The notes beneath the pieces were generated by a model. It did not search any database. It saw nothing but the letters and a program-made list of their open reading frames with translations, and was not told where the DNA came from. DNA of 52,048 nucleotides from JAZSNL01 sp045536365 (lineage in GTDB: Bacteria > Bacillota_I > Bacilli_A > ML615J-28 > CAG-313): the NCBI GenBank assembly GCA_045536365.1, contig JAZSNL010000033.1, positions 1 to 52,048 on the forward strand, in the 5' to 3' direction. This document shows positions 16,184-24,257 of the stretch, in pieces; the stretch's first letter is position 1; every line of letters begins with the position of its first letter. The translations under genes were made by a program, and so were the position numbers.

Positions 16184-16214
16184 GAAGCTCAAGTTCAAAC
16201 TTGAGCTTTTTTTT
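16184..16214 (+). terminator. Rho-independent terminator of pckA
   Basis: AAGCTCAAG, loop TTCAAA, CTTGAGCTT, then eight or more T. Confidence 0.92.
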
Positions 16215-16222
16215 ATATAGGG

Positions 16223-16251
16223 TTGAAATGAAAGAATTATTGTGATATAAT
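16223..16251 (+). promoter_or_regulatory. promoter of the lipoprotein gene
   Basis: TTGAAA (16223-16228), 17 bp, TATAAT (16246-16251), with TGA ahead of the -10. Confidence 0.75.
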
Positions 16252-16272
16252 AAATGTAAATTGGAGGTAATT

Positions 16273-17832
16273 ATGAAAAGAATATTATCTGTATTAATTA
16301 TATGTTTATTTTCAATGTGTTTAATGTCATGTCAAAAAGGTTTATTAAATGAATTTAATGAATTTTTAAAGGCTAAAAATGGTGATTTAACATTATCAAT
16401 AGAAGTTCAAAGTGAAAGAGTGGATTTGTTCCAAGTTATTTTTGATGAAAATGGTATATTAATGAAAATGTCAGATCAAATTTCTGGTAGAAAGAAACAT
16501 ACTATTGTCATTGATAAAGATGGTAATATGTATTATGACGTAGAGGATAAAAAAATATATGTAGAAGCTGATTCAAAAATAGAAAATATGGAATTAACAC
16601 TTCATGTTGATAAAGCCAAAATAGAAGAAGATAAAATAATTTTTAAATTTAATATGTTAAAACTATTGGAAGGTTTATCATATGATTTTGGTGGACTTGA
16701 AGGATTAATACCTGCTGATGCTGAAATTGATCTTGTTTGTTTCTTTAAACATAATAAAGTAGATAGATTATATTATTCAGCTGAAGGTATAGAATTAGTT
16801 CTATATGTTAATAGTTATAATCGTTATTCTGAAGTGAAAATTCCTTCGAAGGAAGATAGAATTGTTTTAGAAGCTGAAGATGTAGAAGAATATATTTCAT
16901 CTGGATCAAAAGGAACTTATCAATTAAGAGATGAACCTCTTGAAGATATTTTAACAGTTAGTCATGTATTTAAAATAGATAATAATATGTATTTATGTGA
17001 TTCTCAATATCTTTATAAATTTGATTTGGATTTTAAAAATGTCTTAGGCAAAATAGATTTAAAATACCAAGGTGTTTTCCATTGTGTAAAAGATAAATAC
17101 TTATATGTGTCAGCAAAAGAAAGTGATCCAAATTTATCAGGAGGATCAATAACAAAAATTGATTTAGAAAAATTTACTTTAGTTGATCAAATGATTCTTG
17201 ATTTTTCGCCTTTTTCTATTGGTGTAAAAGATGATAGCGAAATTTTAACGTCTGTTAGTAATGGCTCAAATAAAATGCTTAGAACTGTTAACCTAGAGAC
17301 AAAAGAGGTAAAGAAACTTATTTCAGCAGAATTAAATGATTATATTTTTTATGATTCTGAAGAAAATGCTTATTTAATAGGAACATTTAGATCTGGTAAT
17401 TGTCGAAAGGTGGTATATAAACAATATAGATGGACTACTTCAAGTTATACTTCGCCTTTGGAATTTGATGATTTATATTATTTTGATAAACAAAATGAAA
17501 TTTATTTTACTGATATGGGAGTATATAGTGGTTTTGAAAAAGATCATCCTGATATTAATCAATTATATTCAATTGAACAATTAGGTTTTAAATATTATGA
17601 AAAGAATCTTATATACGTATTTTTACATAATGATATTTTATACGCAATATATCAAGAAGAAAATGGAGAGTTTTATATTGTGTATAATGATATTCATAAT
17701 GATGTAGAATATGTTGAACAAAAAAGAATTTTAACTACTGATTTAGATATTGCATATGTTAGAATTAGTGATGATGATCAATTGATTATTATTAAAAAAG
17801 ATGGTAGAATAAGTAGAACTGATTTAGAATAA
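16273..17832 (+). CDS. lipoprotein of unknown function with probable beta-propeller C-terminal half
   Basis: A 519-residue protein with lipobox LMSC and the lipidated Cys at residue 20. Residues about 25-190 are a beta-rich domain with charged strands. From about 215 on there are repeated strand-turn-strand units (FKIDNNMYLCDSQYLYKFD, KYLYVSAKE, ITKIDLEKFTLVD) like the blades of a beta-propeller, as in DUF5050-type or sensor-like extracellular proteins. No catalytic motif is seen. GGAGG at 16263-16267 sets ATG 16273; an upstream in-frame TTG overlaps that site. Single-gene unit with its own promoter and terminator. Family not recognised. Confidence 0.78.
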   Translation: MKRILSVLIICLFSMCLMSCQKGLLNEFNEFLKAKNGDLTLSIEVQSERVDLFQVIFDENGILMKMSDQISGRKKHTIVIDKDGNMYYDVEDKKIYVEADSKIENMELTLHVDKAKIEEDKIIFKFNMLKLLEGLSYDFGGLEGLIPADAEIDLVCFFKHNKVDRLYYSAEGIELVLYVNSYNRYSEVKIPSKEDRIVLEAEDVEEYISSGSKGTYQLRDEPLEDILTVSHVFKIDNNMYLCDSQYLYKFDLDFKNVLGKIDLKYQGVFHCVKDKYLYVSAKESDPNLSGGSITKIDLEKFTLVDQMILDFSPFSIGVKDDSEILTSVSNGSNKMLRTVNLETKEVKKLISAELNDYIFYDSEENAYLIGTFRSGNCRKVVYKQYRWTTSSYTSPLEFDDLYYFDKQNEIYFTDMGVYSGFEKDHPDINQLYSIEQLGFKYYEKNLIYVFLHNDILYAIYQEENGEFYIVYNDIHNDVEYVEQKRILTTDLDIAYVRISDDDQLIIIKKDGRISRTDLE

Positions 17833-17864
17833 TGTAAGTACAAATATATTAAAAATGAAAAAGA

Positions 17865-17893
17865 AAAAGTCGATTATATAATCGGCTTTTTTA
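17865..17893 (+). terminator. Rho-independent terminator
   Basis: AAAAAGTCGATTAT faces ATAATCGGCTTTTTT with one G-T pair, followed by T residues. Confidence 0.85.
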
Positions 17894-17902
17894 TTTATAT
17901 TA

Positions 17903-17931
17903 TTAAATTTAAAAAATAATTATGATATAAT
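17903..17931 (+). promoter_or_regulatory. promoter of the PlsC-like gene
   Basis: TTAAAT (17903-17908), 17 bp, TATAAT (17926-17931) with TGA ahead. Confidence 0.6.
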
Positions 17932-17962
17932 TAGTATGTATATAATAGAAAGGAAAGATGAA

Positions 17963-18655
17963 ATGAAGAAAAGTAATAAGAAACCTTTTTTTAGATTTGT
18001 TAAAAGCATAGTGCGTATTTTTAAGAAAAAGCCAATTATTATTAATTCAGAAAATGTATTAGATGAACCTTGTTTATATATAAGTAATCACGCAGCATCA
18101 TATGGGCCAACTAATTATGAATTGTATTTACCTACTAATTTTAGGATGATGGGTGCTTATCAAATGTGTGGTACTTTAAAAGAAAGATGGAATTATTTAT
18201 ATAAAATATATTTTCATCAAAAGAGAAAAGTTCCTAAATGGTTAGCTGTTATTATTGCAACAATAATAACACCTTTTATGGTAATGTTTTATAAGGGAAT
18301 GCAAATTATTCCTATTTATCCTGATGGGAGATTTAAGAAAACTATTGATGAGGCAATCAAAACTTTAGAAAAAGGAATAAGTGTATTAATTTTTCCCGAG
18401 GATTCAAGTGATGGATATCATGATGAAATTAAATCTTTTTTTGGAGGTTTTTGGATTATCGCAAGAGAATACCACAAAAGAACTGGAAAAGATTTAAATA
18501 TTGTTAATATGTATTTGTATCGAAAGCAAAATAAAATTTTAGTTGATGAACCTAAAAGTTATATTGAATTAAGTAGTTTTATAAATAACCATAAAGAAGC
18601 ATCAGTATATTTTTTAGATAATACAAATAAGCTTTATAAAGAAATTATTAAATAA
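17963..18655 (+). CDS. PlsC-like lysophospholipid acyltransferase family protein, altered active-site motif
   Basis: A 230-residue protein with a basic N-terminus and one hydrophobic segment (about 95-115, VIIATIITPFMVMFY). It has the order of a glycerolipid acyltransferase: SNHAASYGP near residue 45 in the place of NHxxxxD, GMQIIPIYPDG, and LIFPEDSSDGY in the place of FPEGTRS. The aspartate expected four residues after the histidine is Gly here, and the third motif lacks the usual Gly-Thr-Arg. It may use another acceptor or be inactive. ATG 17963 follows AAAGGA by 8 bases; an in-frame ATG at 17936 lies at the predicted transcription start and has no binding site. No terminator separates it from the next gene, which has its own promoter. 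Confidence 0.72.
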   Translation: MKKSNKKPFFRFVKSIVRIFKKKPIIINSENVLDEPCLYISNHAASYGPTNYELYLPTNFRMMGAYQMCGTLKERWNYLYKIYFHQKRKVPKWLAVIIATIITPFMVMFYKGMQIIPIYPDGRFKKTIDEAIKTLEKGISVLIFPEDSSDGYHDEIKSFFGGFWIIAREYHKRTGKDLNIVNMYLYRKQNKILVDEPKSYIELSSFINNHKEASVYFLDNTNKLYKEIIK

Positions 18656-18671
18656 TGGTTTTTTGTTTCTT

Positions 18672-18700
18672 TTGCAATAAAAGTATTTATATGGTATAAT
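18672..18700 (+). promoter_or_regulatory. promoter of the TIR-methyltransferase gene
   Basis: TTGCAA (18672-18677), 17 bp, TATAAT (18695-18700), with TGG ahead of the -10. Confidence 0.7.
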
Positions 18701-18727
18701 AAATATAATAATAAAGTAGGTGATATT

Positions 18728-20086
18728 ATGTATGATGTATTTTTATCTTTTAAGAATTTAGATGAAAATGGAGCTCAAACTGAAGATTCATTAATAGCAG
18801 CAAATTTATATAATGCTTTAAGAAATGAAGGTTTAGAAGTATTTTATAGTAATGTTGTTTTAAATGAATTAGGTGCTGCCGCATATAAAAATGCAATTGA
18901 AGATGCACTTGAACAAACTAAAGTTTTAGTTTCTATTGCAACTAGTAAAGAATATATTGAATCAAAATGGGTAAGTTACGAAAGAGAAAGTTTCCACAAT
19001 GATATTTTATCAGGAAGAAATAAAAATGGATGTATCGTTCCTTATTTAAAAAATATTACAGGATTAGATGTTCCTCGTTCATTAAGAAATTATCAAACTT
19101 TCCAAATTGATGTTTCACCTATTTCTGAAGTAGTTGATTTTATCAAAAAATTCTTACTTCCTTTTAAAGAAGGAAAAGGTGATTTAGATTTTAAAGAGGA
19201 AGAAAGATCATTATCAACAGGTAAACATGTTTCTTCTTATCGTGCTGAATTAAAAACAGAATTAAAGAGATTAAAAATTCAATCTGATAATACACGTGAA
19301 GCTGATAATATTGCAATAAAATATGTATTAGATCACATTGGTGAAAAAGAAGAACTTCGTATTTTAGATATGGGTTGTGCTTATGGATTTGTTACAAAAG
19401 ATCGTTTTTCAAAGATTCCTAATTCAAAAGTTGTAGGTGTAGATAGAAGTGAAAAATTGATTGAAGCAGCTAAAGAAAAGTCTTCTTTTGAAAATTGTTC
19501 ATATCATGTTTTAGATTTAGAAGATGAAGAAATGATGGATAATTTAGAAGCAATTATGGAACAAAATAATATCGAAAAGTTTGATATTATCTTTGCTTCA
19601 TTAGTTATTCATCACTTAAAAAACCCTAATAAATTACTAAGAACTATTAGAAGAGTATTAGATAAAAATGGATATATTATCATTAGAGGGTCTGATGATG
19701 GATCAATGGTAACATATGCAGATGATGGTTTAATTCAAAAAATTATTGATTTACATTTATCTTGTGATGGTATTTCTGATAGATTAAATGGTAGAAAAAT
19801 CTATTCTCAATTAGTATCTTCGGGGTATAAAAATGTTAAAATGATTAATTGGATTAAGGAAACTTCTGGCATGGATTTAGATGAAAGATATGAAATTTTT
19901 GTTGAAAGATTCTCGTATCGCCGCAATTATTTATATAGTCAATGTGAAAAAGATCCGTATAATTTATCGCTCAAAAAGAAGTTAGAAGAGATGGATTATT
20001 TATTAAGTGAGCTTGAAAATAAGTTTGCTGAGGAGTCTTTTTGGTATTCTGAAATTGATTTTATTGGTGTTGCACAAAAGAAATAA
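18728..20086 (+). CDS. TIR domain fused to a class I SAM-dependent methyltransferase
   Basis: A 452-residue soluble protein. Residues 1-145 form a TIR domain: MYDVFLSF (box 1), a helix around AANLYNALRNEGLEVFY, AAYKNAIEDALEQTKVLVSI, then SKEYIESKWVSYE with Trp81 and Glu85 at the place of the catalytic Glu of TIR NADases, and IVPYL. A charged linker (about 148-190) leads to a methyltransferase: RILDMGCAYG (motif I, Asp214-x-Gly), VVGVDR with acidic Asp239, FDIIFASLVIHHL, and LLRTIRRVLDKNGYIIIR. A helical tail (about 375-435) ends it. Bacterial TIR domains often cleave NAD or make signals in defence; the methyl acceptor here is unknown. The gene is alone behind its own promoter, with no nuclease, Argonaute or sirtuin partner nearby. 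Confidence 0.88.
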   Translation: MYDVFLSFKNLDENGAQTEDSLIAANLYNALRNEGLEVFYSNVVLNELGAAAYKNAIEDALEQTKVLVSIATSKEYIESKWVSYERESFHNDILSGRNKNGCIVPYLKNITGLDVPRSLRNYQTFQIDVSPISEVVDFIKKFLLPFKEGKGDLDFKEEERSLSTGKHVSSYRAELKTELKRLKIQSDNTREADNIAIKYVLDHIGEKEELRILDMGCAYGFVTKDRFSKIPNSKVVGVDRSEKLIEAAKEKSSFENCSYHVLDLEDEEMMDNLEAIMEQNNIEKFDIIFASLVIHHLKNPNKLLRTIRRVLDKNGYIIIRGSDDGSMVTYADDGLIQKIIDLHLSCDGISDRLNGRKIYSQLVSSGYKNVKMINWIKETSGMDLDERYEIFVERFSYRRNYLYSQCEKDPYNLSLKKKLEEMDYLLSELENKFAEESFWYSEIDFIGVAQKK

Positions 20087-20101
20087 ATTAAATAAAAGAG
20101 G

Positions 20102-20138
20102 ACAATTCTATTGAAAAATATAGAATTGTTTTTTATTT
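20102..20138 (+). terminator. Rho-independent terminator
   Basis: ACAATTCTAT pairs with ATAGAATTGT, followed by T-rich sequence. Confidence 0.85.
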
Positions 20139-20226
20139 TAATAGGAAAAATTTATTAAGTAAAAAAATATGTAAAAAAATTAATTGTAAAAAAATACATA
20201 TAAATAATGAAAAAAAATGAATAATA

Positions 20227-20235
20227 TGATATAAT
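20227..20235 (+). promoter_or_regulatory. extended -10 of the gdpP::rplI-dnaB-prfA operon
   Basis: TGA and TATAAT (20230-20235), about 40 bases before the ATG. No convincing -35. Confidence 0.55.
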
Positions 20236-20273
20236 AATAAAAAACTATCGCCTATTTTTATGGAGGTAATGAT

Positions 20274-22775
20274 ATGAAGAAAAATAAGACTAAAAATAGA
20301 GGCTATGTATTAAAAATATGTTTATTATTAATCATAGCGGGATCTTTATATTTAATATATCATTTTCTTGATTTACATCAATTACAAAAAATTAATCCAA
20401 TTGTAATTATTCCTAGTATTTCTTTTATTGGATCTTTATCTTGGTTTATTGCGTTAATATTGAATAGTAATTATGCAAAAAGAGAAATGGCTCAACAACA
20501 AAGATTATCAATGTGGAATTCTATTTCATATCGTGTTAAAAAAGCAGGTGAAACTGCATTTAATGAATTACCTATTGGTATTATGATTATTGATGATGAT
20601 TATAAAGTTGTTTGGAGTAATAAACAGGCAAAAAATATTTTTATGAGTCCTCTTGATAAATTGAATATTAAAACTTTATCTTCTAGTTTATTTAAAAAGT
20701 TAGATAATGAATTAAATTTAAATAATGCTAAAGGTGATGATAAAGAAAAGATTGTTCAATTTAAAGATGATATTTATGGTCAAATATATAATGTTCAATA
20801 TTTAATTGAATATCGTGTTTTCTATTTTACTAATATTACTGAACACGAAGATTTAGTTGATAATTATATGCGAAAAACTACTGCTATTGGTTATATTAAT
20901 ATTGATAACTTAGAAGAGGCTTTATCCGATTTTGACGTTCAAGAAAGAGCTGAGTATCAAGGTAAAATCATGGCTTGTATTGGTGAATGGGCTAATGAAT
21001 TTGGATTCTTCATTAGAGCATATAATGATACTAGATATATGATTATTATGAATTATGAACAATTAGTATATGTTATGGCTAGTAACTTTACTATTCTGGA
21101 TGATGTTAAAGTTTTAGTAAGAACAACAAAATTAGTAAGAATTACTTTAAGTATTGGTATTTCTTGTTGTGATGTTGATATGAAGACTTTAAATAGTGAT
21201 GCAGAAGCTCAACTTGAAAGTGCTCTTACTCGTGGTGGTGACCAAGCGGTTGTTAAGATTGGTAAGGAAGTTCATTATTTTGGTGCGAAGACTGATCCGA
21301 TTATTAAAACTTCTAAAGTTGATATTCGAAATAAGAGTCAAGAGTTACAAGATTTAATGAGAAATTCAAGTGTTGTTTTTGCTATAGGACATAAGAATAT
21401 TGATGCTGATGGTTTTGCTGCGACTTTAGCTATTTATCGATTAGCTGTAAGTTTAGGTAAAGAAGCGTATATTATTTTTGATGATAAGAGTTGTGATGAA
21501 ACTGTTAAGAGAATTTATCATCAAATTGAACGTGAACATCAATCTCTTATGAATAATATTATTCATCCTAATAAAGTAGAAAGATATATGGATGCTAGTA
21601 GTTTATTAATGATAGTGGATTGTCAAAGTGAAGGTCAATTATCTGATAGTTACTTTATTAAGAAGTTTTCTAAGATTGGTATTATTGACCATCATAGACA
21701 AGGTCAAGGAGCTATTCAAAATCCTAAATATTATTATTGTCAACCTTCTGCTAGTTCATCTGTAGAGTTAATTGTTGAGTTGTTTGAGTTCTGTGATGAA
21801 CCAATTGATTTTACAGAAATTGAAGCTACTTGGTTATTGCTTGGTATGGTTGTTGATACAAATAATTTTGTATATCGTACAAGTTCTAAGACTTTTGAAG
21901 TTGCTGCAATGTTGGATAAATATGGGGCAGATATGGGTATTGTTAAAAAGTACTTACGTGAAAATCATCAAGAGAAAATTGTTAGATATGAGTTATTACA
22001 GGATTTAGAAATATTACATAAGATGGTTGCAATTGCAGTACAAAAGAATAAAGATATGATTTTAGATCGTGCTACTATCGCAAAAGTATCTGATGAATTG
22101 ATTTCTATTGAAGGTGTTGAACTTGGTATCACTGTTGGTTTAATTGGTGAAAATGAAGTTGGTGTAAGTGCACGTAGTTTAGGTATGCTAAACTGTCAAA
22201 TGATTATGGAAAAAATTGGCGGTGGTGGTCATTTAAATAATGCCGCTGCTCAGTTTAAGAAAAGCAATGTCGAAGATGTTGTTAAGAAGTTAAAAGCTGT
22301 TATCGATGAGTATTTCGAGAAGGAGGTTAGTATGAAAATAATCTTAATTAAAGATGTTAAAGGAAAAGGTAAAACAGGTGAAATTATTGAAGTTCCTGCT
22401 GGTTATGGAAATTATTTATTAACTTCACAATCTGGTATTGTTGCTTCTCCTGAAAACATTAAGGCTCTAGAAAGAGAAAAAGAAGAAGAAAATAAGAGAC
22501 AATTAAAAGAATTAGAAGAAAAGAAAGAATTAAAGAAAAGAATTGAAGAAACTGAAGTTGTTATTAAAGCTAAGATTGGTAATGAAGGTAAGATGTTTGG
22601 TTCAATTACTACTAAGCAAATAGCTGATGCGATAAAGGAAAAATTAGGTGTTGATATTGATAAACGTAAGATTATCTTAAATACTAATATGAATGCTTTA
22701 GGAACATATGAAATTTCAATTCAATTACATAAAGAAGTAACCGCAACAATTAAAGTACATGTTGTAGAAAAGTAG
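20274..22775 (+). CDS. gdpP: GdpP cyclic-di-AMP phosphodiesterase fused in frame to ribosomal protein L9
   Basis: The frame encodes 833 residues. Residues 1-686 match GdpP/YybT: two membrane helices (about 10-62), a PAS-like domain (about 85-175), a degenerate GGDEF domain (about 200-310), then DHH/DHHA1 phosphoesterase with GHKNIDADG (about 365), IIDHHRQGQG, YYCQPSASSSVEL and GGGGHLNNAA. Such enzymes break down c-di-AMP to pApA and act at the membrane. Residues 687-833 are a full-length ribosomal protein L9. No stop lies between, and the join reads EKEVS-MKIILI. A strong ribosome binding site inside the frame could give free L9. Fusions of this kind are known as a 'bifunctional signaling protein/50S ribosomal protein L9' group. 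GGAGG precedes ATG 20274. dnaB follows after 6 bases. Confidence 0.93.
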   Translation: MKKNKTKNRGYVLKICLLLIIAGSLYLIYHFLDLHQLQKINPIVIIPSISFIGSLSWFIALILNSNYAKREMAQQQRLSMWNSISYRVKKAGETAFNELPIGIMIIDDDYKVVWSNKQAKNIFMSPLDKLNIKTLSSSLFKKLDNELNLNNAKGDDKEKIVQFKDDIYGQIYNVQYLIEYRVFYFTNITEHEDLVDNYMRKTTAIGYINIDNLEEALSDFDVQERAEYQGKIMACIGEWANEFGFFIRAYNDTRYMIIMNYEQLVYVMASNFTILDDVKVLVRTTKLVRITLSIGISCCDVDMKTLNSDAEAQLESALTRGGDQAVVKIGKEVHYFGAKTDPIIKTSKVDIRNKSQELQDLMRNSSVVFAIGHKNIDADGFAATLAIYRLAVSLGKEAYIIFDDKSCDETVKRIYHQIEREHQSLMNNIIHPNKVERYMDASSLLMIVDCQSEGQLSDSYFIKKFSKIGIIDHHRQGQGAIQNPKYYYCQPSASSSVELIVELFEFCDEPIDFTEIEATWLLLGMVVDTNNFVYRTSSKTFEVAAMLDKYGADMGIVKKYLRENHQEKIVRYELLQDLEILHKMVAIAVQKNKDMILDRATIAKVSDELISIEGVELGITVGLIGENEVGVSARSLGMLNCQMIMEKIGGGGHLNNAAAQFKKSNVEDVVKKLKAVIDEYFEKEVSMKIILIKDVKGKGKTGEIIEVPAGYGNYLLTSQSGIVASPENIKALEREKEEENKRQLKELEEKKELKKRIEETEVVIKAKIGNEGKMFGSITTKQIADAIKEKLGVDIDKRKIILNTNMNALGTYEISIQLHKEVTATIKVHVVEK
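22320..22326 (+). promoter_or_regulatory. internal ribosome binding site for rplI
   Basis: AAGGAGG, 5 bases before ATG 22332, inside the gdpP::rplI frame. It is a perfect anti-16S match at ideal spacing, where the sequence must also encode Glu-Lys-Glu-Val-Ser. Confidence 0.8.
22332..22775 (+). CDS. rplI: 50S ribosomal protein L9, internal start within the gdpP fusion
   Basis: From the internal ATG the product is 147 residues, the usual length for bacterial L9. It has the N-terminal domain (MKIILIKDVKGKGKTGEIIEV, then AGYGNYLLTSQSGIVAS), the long charged connecting helix (about 42-75, rich in Lys and Glu), and the C-terminal domain (KIGNEGKMFGSITTKQIADAI). L9 binds 23S rRNA near the L1 stalk. 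A perfect AAGGAGG five bases upstream suggests that free L9 is made alongside, or instead of, the fusion. The order gdpP-rplI-dnaB is conserved in Bacilli. Confidence 0.85.
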   Translation: MKIILIKDVKGKGKTGEIIEVPAGYGNYLLTSQSGIVASPENIKALEREKEEENKRQLKELEEKKELKKRIEETEVVIKAKIGNEGKMFGSITTKQIADAIKEKLGVDIDKRKIILNTNMNALGTYEISIQLHKEVTATIKVHVVEK

Positions 22776-22781
22776 GTTAAT

Positions 22782-24242
22782 ATGGAAAGAAATAAAAAAA
22801 AGCAACCTTTACCACAAAGTATTCCACATAATGATGAAGCAGAAATATATGTTTTAGGTAGTGTCATTATTGATAATAGAATCATGGGGTTACTTGATGG
22901 TAAGATTCGTCCTAATGATTTCTTTGTTGAATTAAATCAACAAATATATGAAGCTATGATTAGCTTACATAAAAGAAAACAAAAAATTGAAATTATTACA
23001 ATTAGAGAAGAATTTACTAGATTAGAATTACCATCTACTCCAGAGCTTCAAGATTATTTATTAGAAATAGTTGATGCTGTACCTGCAACTTCTAATATTC
23101 AGATTTATATTGATATTGTTGAAGAAAAATCAATTGAACGTAGTTTATTGGAAAAAATGGGTGAAATATCAGATGATATTAGAACTAATAGTTTAGAGTT
23201 CAATGATTTACTTGATAAAACAGAAGATACTATTACTGAAGTAATTAAAAGAAGAAGAACTAATGAGTTTATTACTTTAAGTGAAGTTGCTGGAAGTGTA
23301 TATGAAAATATTTCTCGTATATCTGAAACAGGAGCTGGTAATTTTGGATTAATAACAGGTTATCCTAATTTAGATAGAGTTACACTTGGTTTCCAAAAGG
23401 GTGATTTAATGATTCTTGCGGCTCGTCCTGCAGTGGGTAAATCAAGTTATGCGATTAATTTAGCTTTAAATGCTTGTTTAAATAATCCTGGCGCTCATGT
23501 TGCTTATTTCTCATTAGAAATGAGTAAAGAACAAATCATGATGAGAATATTTAGTAATCAAGCTGACATTGATTTAAGTAAGATTAGAAGTGGTAATTTA
23601 GATTCAGAAGAATTATTATTACTTGGTCTTGCAAAACAAAGATTAGATACTTTAAATATTTATTTTGATGAAAGTAGTTCTACTAATATTGCTGATATTC
23701 GTGCGAAATGTCGTCAATTACATCAAGCTAATAAATTAGATTTTATTATCATTGACTATTTACAATTAATTACAGTTGAATCTAGTAAAGGTAATCGTCA
23801 AGAAGAAGTATCTAAGATTTCTCGTAATTTAAAAACTATTGCACGTGAGTTAGATGTTCCTATTTTAGCGTTATCTCAATTATCAAGAAGTATTGAAACT
23901 CGTGAAAATAAAGAGCCTGTTCTTGCAGACTTACGTGAATCTGGTAGTATCGAACAAGATGCTGACTTAGTAATGTTCTTATTTGCTCGTTCTGATGTAG
24001 AACCTGTTGATACTGAATCAGAAGATTTTATTCAAAGTGAATTAAATGATCGAGTAAATGAGTTAAGTGGTAAGAAGAGTGAAAATGGACCTAAGGAAGT
24101 AGTTTTATCTATTGCGAAAAACCGTCAAGGTTCATTAGCTTACTTTGATTATCATTTCTATGGTAATGTTTCTCGTTTTATTGAACAAACTGAAACTAAA
24201 CCATTAATTAGAAAAAAGAAAAGATCAAAAAAACAAAAATAA
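22782..24242 (+). CDS. dnaB: replicative DNA helicase
   Basis: A 486-residue DnaB-type hexameric helicase (called DnaC in B. subtilis). The N-terminal domain begins with PQSIPHNDEAEIYVLGSVI; the RecA-like domain has the Walker A AARPAVGKSSYA, where Ala-Val replaces the usual Ser-Met, then FSLEMS, Walker B IIIDYLQLI, LSQLSR and DLRESGSIEQDADLV. The tail is very basic (IRKKKRSKKQK). It unwinds DNA at replication forks. It begins 6 bases after rplI, so it is surely co-transcribed. Its ribosome binding site is weak (GTAGG), suggesting coupling to translation of L9. Confidence 0.96.
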   Translation: MERNKKKQPLPQSIPHNDEAEIYVLGSVIIDNRIMGLLDGKIRPNDFFVELNQQIYEAMISLHKRKQKIEIITIREEFTRLELPSTPELQDYLLEIVDAVPATSNIQIYIDIVEEKSIERSLLEKMGEISDDIRTNSLEFNDLLDKTEDTITEVIKRRRTNEFITLSEVAGSVYENISRISETGAGNFGLITGYPNLDRVTLGFQKGDLMILAARPAVGKSSYAINLALNACLNNPGAHVAYFSLEMSKEQIMMRIFSNQADIDLSKIRSGNLDSEELLLLGLAKQRLDTLNIYFDESSSTNIADIRAKCRQLHQANKLDFIIIDYLQLITVESSKGNRQEEVSKISRNLKTIARELDVPILALSQLSRSIETRENKEPVLADLRESGSIEQDADLVMFLFARSDVEPVDTESEDFIQSELNDRVNELSGKKSENGPKEVVLSIAKNRQGSLAYFDYHFYGNVSRFIEQTETKPLIRKKKRSKKQK

Positions 24243-24257
24243 ACGGAGTGAAATAAA

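Noticed and set aside
18728..20086. A multi-gene defence island around the TIR protein
   Set aside because: Neighbours are a PlsC-like protein, a lipoprotein and the gdpP operon; no nuclease, helicase, Argonaute or restriction gene is near.
22320..22340. A frameshift or missing stop as explanation of the gdpP-rplI fusion
   Set aside because: The frame is clean on both sides and such fusions are already on record; an error is possible but not favoured.
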